Shown one piece after another: positions 23,920 to 24,830 of a stretch of 24,830 nt of DNA. Numbering within the stretch: position 1 is the stretch's first letter; every line of letters begins with the position of its first letter. The translations under genes were made by a program, and so were the position numbers. The notes under the pieces were generated by a model, which saw only the letters and a list, made by a program, of their open reading frames with translations, made no database searches and had not been told where the DNA came from. The DNA comes from DATDCV01 sp036524155 (GTDB lineage: Bacteria > Verrucomicrobiota > Verrucomicrobiia > Limisphaerales > UBA8199): positions 1 through 24,830 of the forward strand of contig DATDCV010000754.1 of assembly GCA_036524155.1 (NCBI GenBank), read 5' to 3'.

Positions 23920-24367
23920 GCTGTACACCCCCAAGCCACCCCCCCTCCCTACTCTTCCTCCTCCTCGTTCTCGTCCTCGCCCCCCTTCGTAAAAGGTGGC
24001 AATGTTATTGTAGTATTTTCGGAGTTGACCTCGCAGCGGGGGCGGTGATTCTCTTCGGTCCAGCCATGTCTCGGAAGTTGCGAAAAGGGGTTAATGAGAC
24101 TGTAATATTGTTCACACGAAGCGACGGAAACAAGTCGGGGTCGAAACAAAGTATTTTCACAACCTGTTCAGCCGCTCCTCATCCCAAGCCTGCCCACTGA
24201 GCGCCGCACCTTTCCGGGTTCGCCTTCCCGACGAGCTCCGCGCGAAGGTCAAAGTAGCGGCCGTGAGGAGAAGCTCCCTGGCTTGATTGGACAGCCATAT
24301 ACATCAACTCAAAAACAGGCAGAGGAAGTAATCCCCCCGGCACTGGAAACCGACGCCATTCTTCGAG

Positions 24368-24388
24368 CTTAACGCTTAACTCTTAACG
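24368..24388. repeat. Three CTTAAC(G/T) heptamers
   Basis: Consecutive cttaacg, cttaact, cttaacg; a variant of the AACGCTT-type repeats found elsewhere in the window. Confidence 0.5.
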
Positions 24389-24436
24389 GATCGCAGACAC
24401 CGCTCCGAGAAAAACATTTCAATCGGACCTCGGAGC

Positions 24437-24551
24437 TGCTACACTTTTGCTCGGTGCTACGTTTTTGCTGGTGCTACACTTTTGCTGCTACACTTCTGCA
24501 AGTCACAACCCGCCCGTGACCAGCCACTTCCGCAATCTGCTACGCTTTTGC
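24437..24551. repeat. Five copies of TGCTACACTTTTGC
   Basis: Near-identical 14-bp copies start at 24437, 24455, 24472, 24486 and 24538. Differences are limited to one or two bases (e.g. acgttttt, acacttct). Spacing is 14-18 bp for the first four and 52 bp for the last. There is no regular spacer, so this is not a CRISPR array. Confidence 0.7.
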
Positions 24552-24606
24552 ATCTCCAGCCCCTACCCGGAGAAAAACATTTTCCCTCCTTGACACTCTT
24601 AACCTC

Positions 24607-24650
24607 TCAACGCTTTAACGCTTTAACGCTTCAACGCTTCAACGCTTCAG
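24607..24650. repeat. AACGCTTY octamer array
   Basis: Five successive 8-bp units: aacgcttt twice, then aacgcttc three times. Same family as at 9157 and 9625. By analogy with 9625 it may mark the leader of a gene beyond the window end. Confidence 0.75.
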
Positions 24651-24683
24651 CCTCTGCCCCGGCCGCCGGGCGGGCGTAACGGG

Positions 24684-24710
24684 TGTAGCAGATGTAGCAC
24701 ATGTAGCGGT
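24684..24710. repeat. Three TGTAGCRNN nonamers
   Basis: Consecutive tgtagcaga, tgtagcaca, tgtagcggt. The core tgtagca is the reverse complement of the tgctaca in the 14-bp repeats at 24437-24551. Confidence 0.6.
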
Positions 24711-24830
24711 CCACAGATATCCCCGGAAGAAAATTCTCCACCCCTTAAACCCGCCTTCCGCGTGTTCCGCCTATTCCGCGGTTGTCGTTCTCTGCTGCGC
24801 ATTTCGGGCTTCGGCTTGTGTATCGGTGCC

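Larger units (their letters stand above)
23533..24830. other. Gene-free, repeat-rich region
   Basis: About 1.3 kb without a gene I can support. Open frames here have repetitive, low-complexity translations, no signal peptide or recognisable domain, and poor start contexts. The region contains a pyrimidine-rich stretch (about 23931-23990) and the short repeats listed separately. It may be a leader region for a gene beyond the window or decayed DNA at the end of the RHS locus. Confidence 0.55.

Noticed and set aside
23676..24200. Several open frames of 70-105 residues after the RHS locus
   Set aside because: Low-complexity translations, overlapping frames and no start context or domain; better explained as chance frames in repeat-rich DNA.
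24437..24710. CRISPR array
   Set aside because: Repeats are 8-14 bp, unevenly spaced, without unique ~30-bp spacers, and no cas gene is present.

Overview
The window looks like a piece of a Verrucomicrobiota genome, probably of the Pedosphaera/Limisphaerales type (formerly subdivision 3). This is an inference from several things together: high GC, many secreted proteins with Asp-rich calcium-binding tails, a large secreted RHS protein, and short AACGCTTY-type arrays and palindromic dispersed repeats between genes. There is no rRNA or tRNA gene to confirm it.

Positions 1-8975 carry ordinary genes. Three genes on the minus strand encode a secreted methyltransferase-like protein (2302-3141), a GH43-family glycoside hydrolase (1176-2168) and a basic-secretory-protein-type peptidase that breaks off just after its HELVH motif (49-1134), next to a very GC-rich window edge. 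A DUF1846 protein (3270-4787) reads the other way and converges on a secreted protein of unknown function (4801-5919). Then come a coupled pair on the minus strand: a MerR-type regulator (8457-8975) and a VIT/VWA-domain protein (6167-8452). A perfect 7-3-7 palindrome lies in the regulator's promoter region.

Positions 8976-9690 form a long intergenic region rich in structure: the palindrome, an inverted repeat, a run of 12 G flanked by a 6-bp palindrome, and two arrays of an 8-bp repeat. The second array runs up to the start codon of the next gene.

Positions 9691-23532, all on the plus strand, are the most interesting part: an RHS polymorphic-toxin-like locus. A secreted beta-helix-like protein (9691-12723) is followed by a large RHS protein split by an apparent frameshift (12771-16487 and 16255-18966, possibly with a second frameshift at its tip). 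Downstream, the same 167-bp RHS core/tip junction recurs twice (20012 and 22289), each time joined to a different tip. Both orphan tips carry an HEXXH zinc-peptidase signature, one of them the full metzincin form HEXXHXXGXXH. Each of the three tips is followed at once by a small membrane-anchored or exported protein, as expected of immunity genes. One orphan tip has gained its own signal peptide. A membrane-anchored transglutaminase-like protein (21056-22114) lies inside the array.

Positions 23533-24830 hold no gene I can support. They contain several families of short direct repeats.
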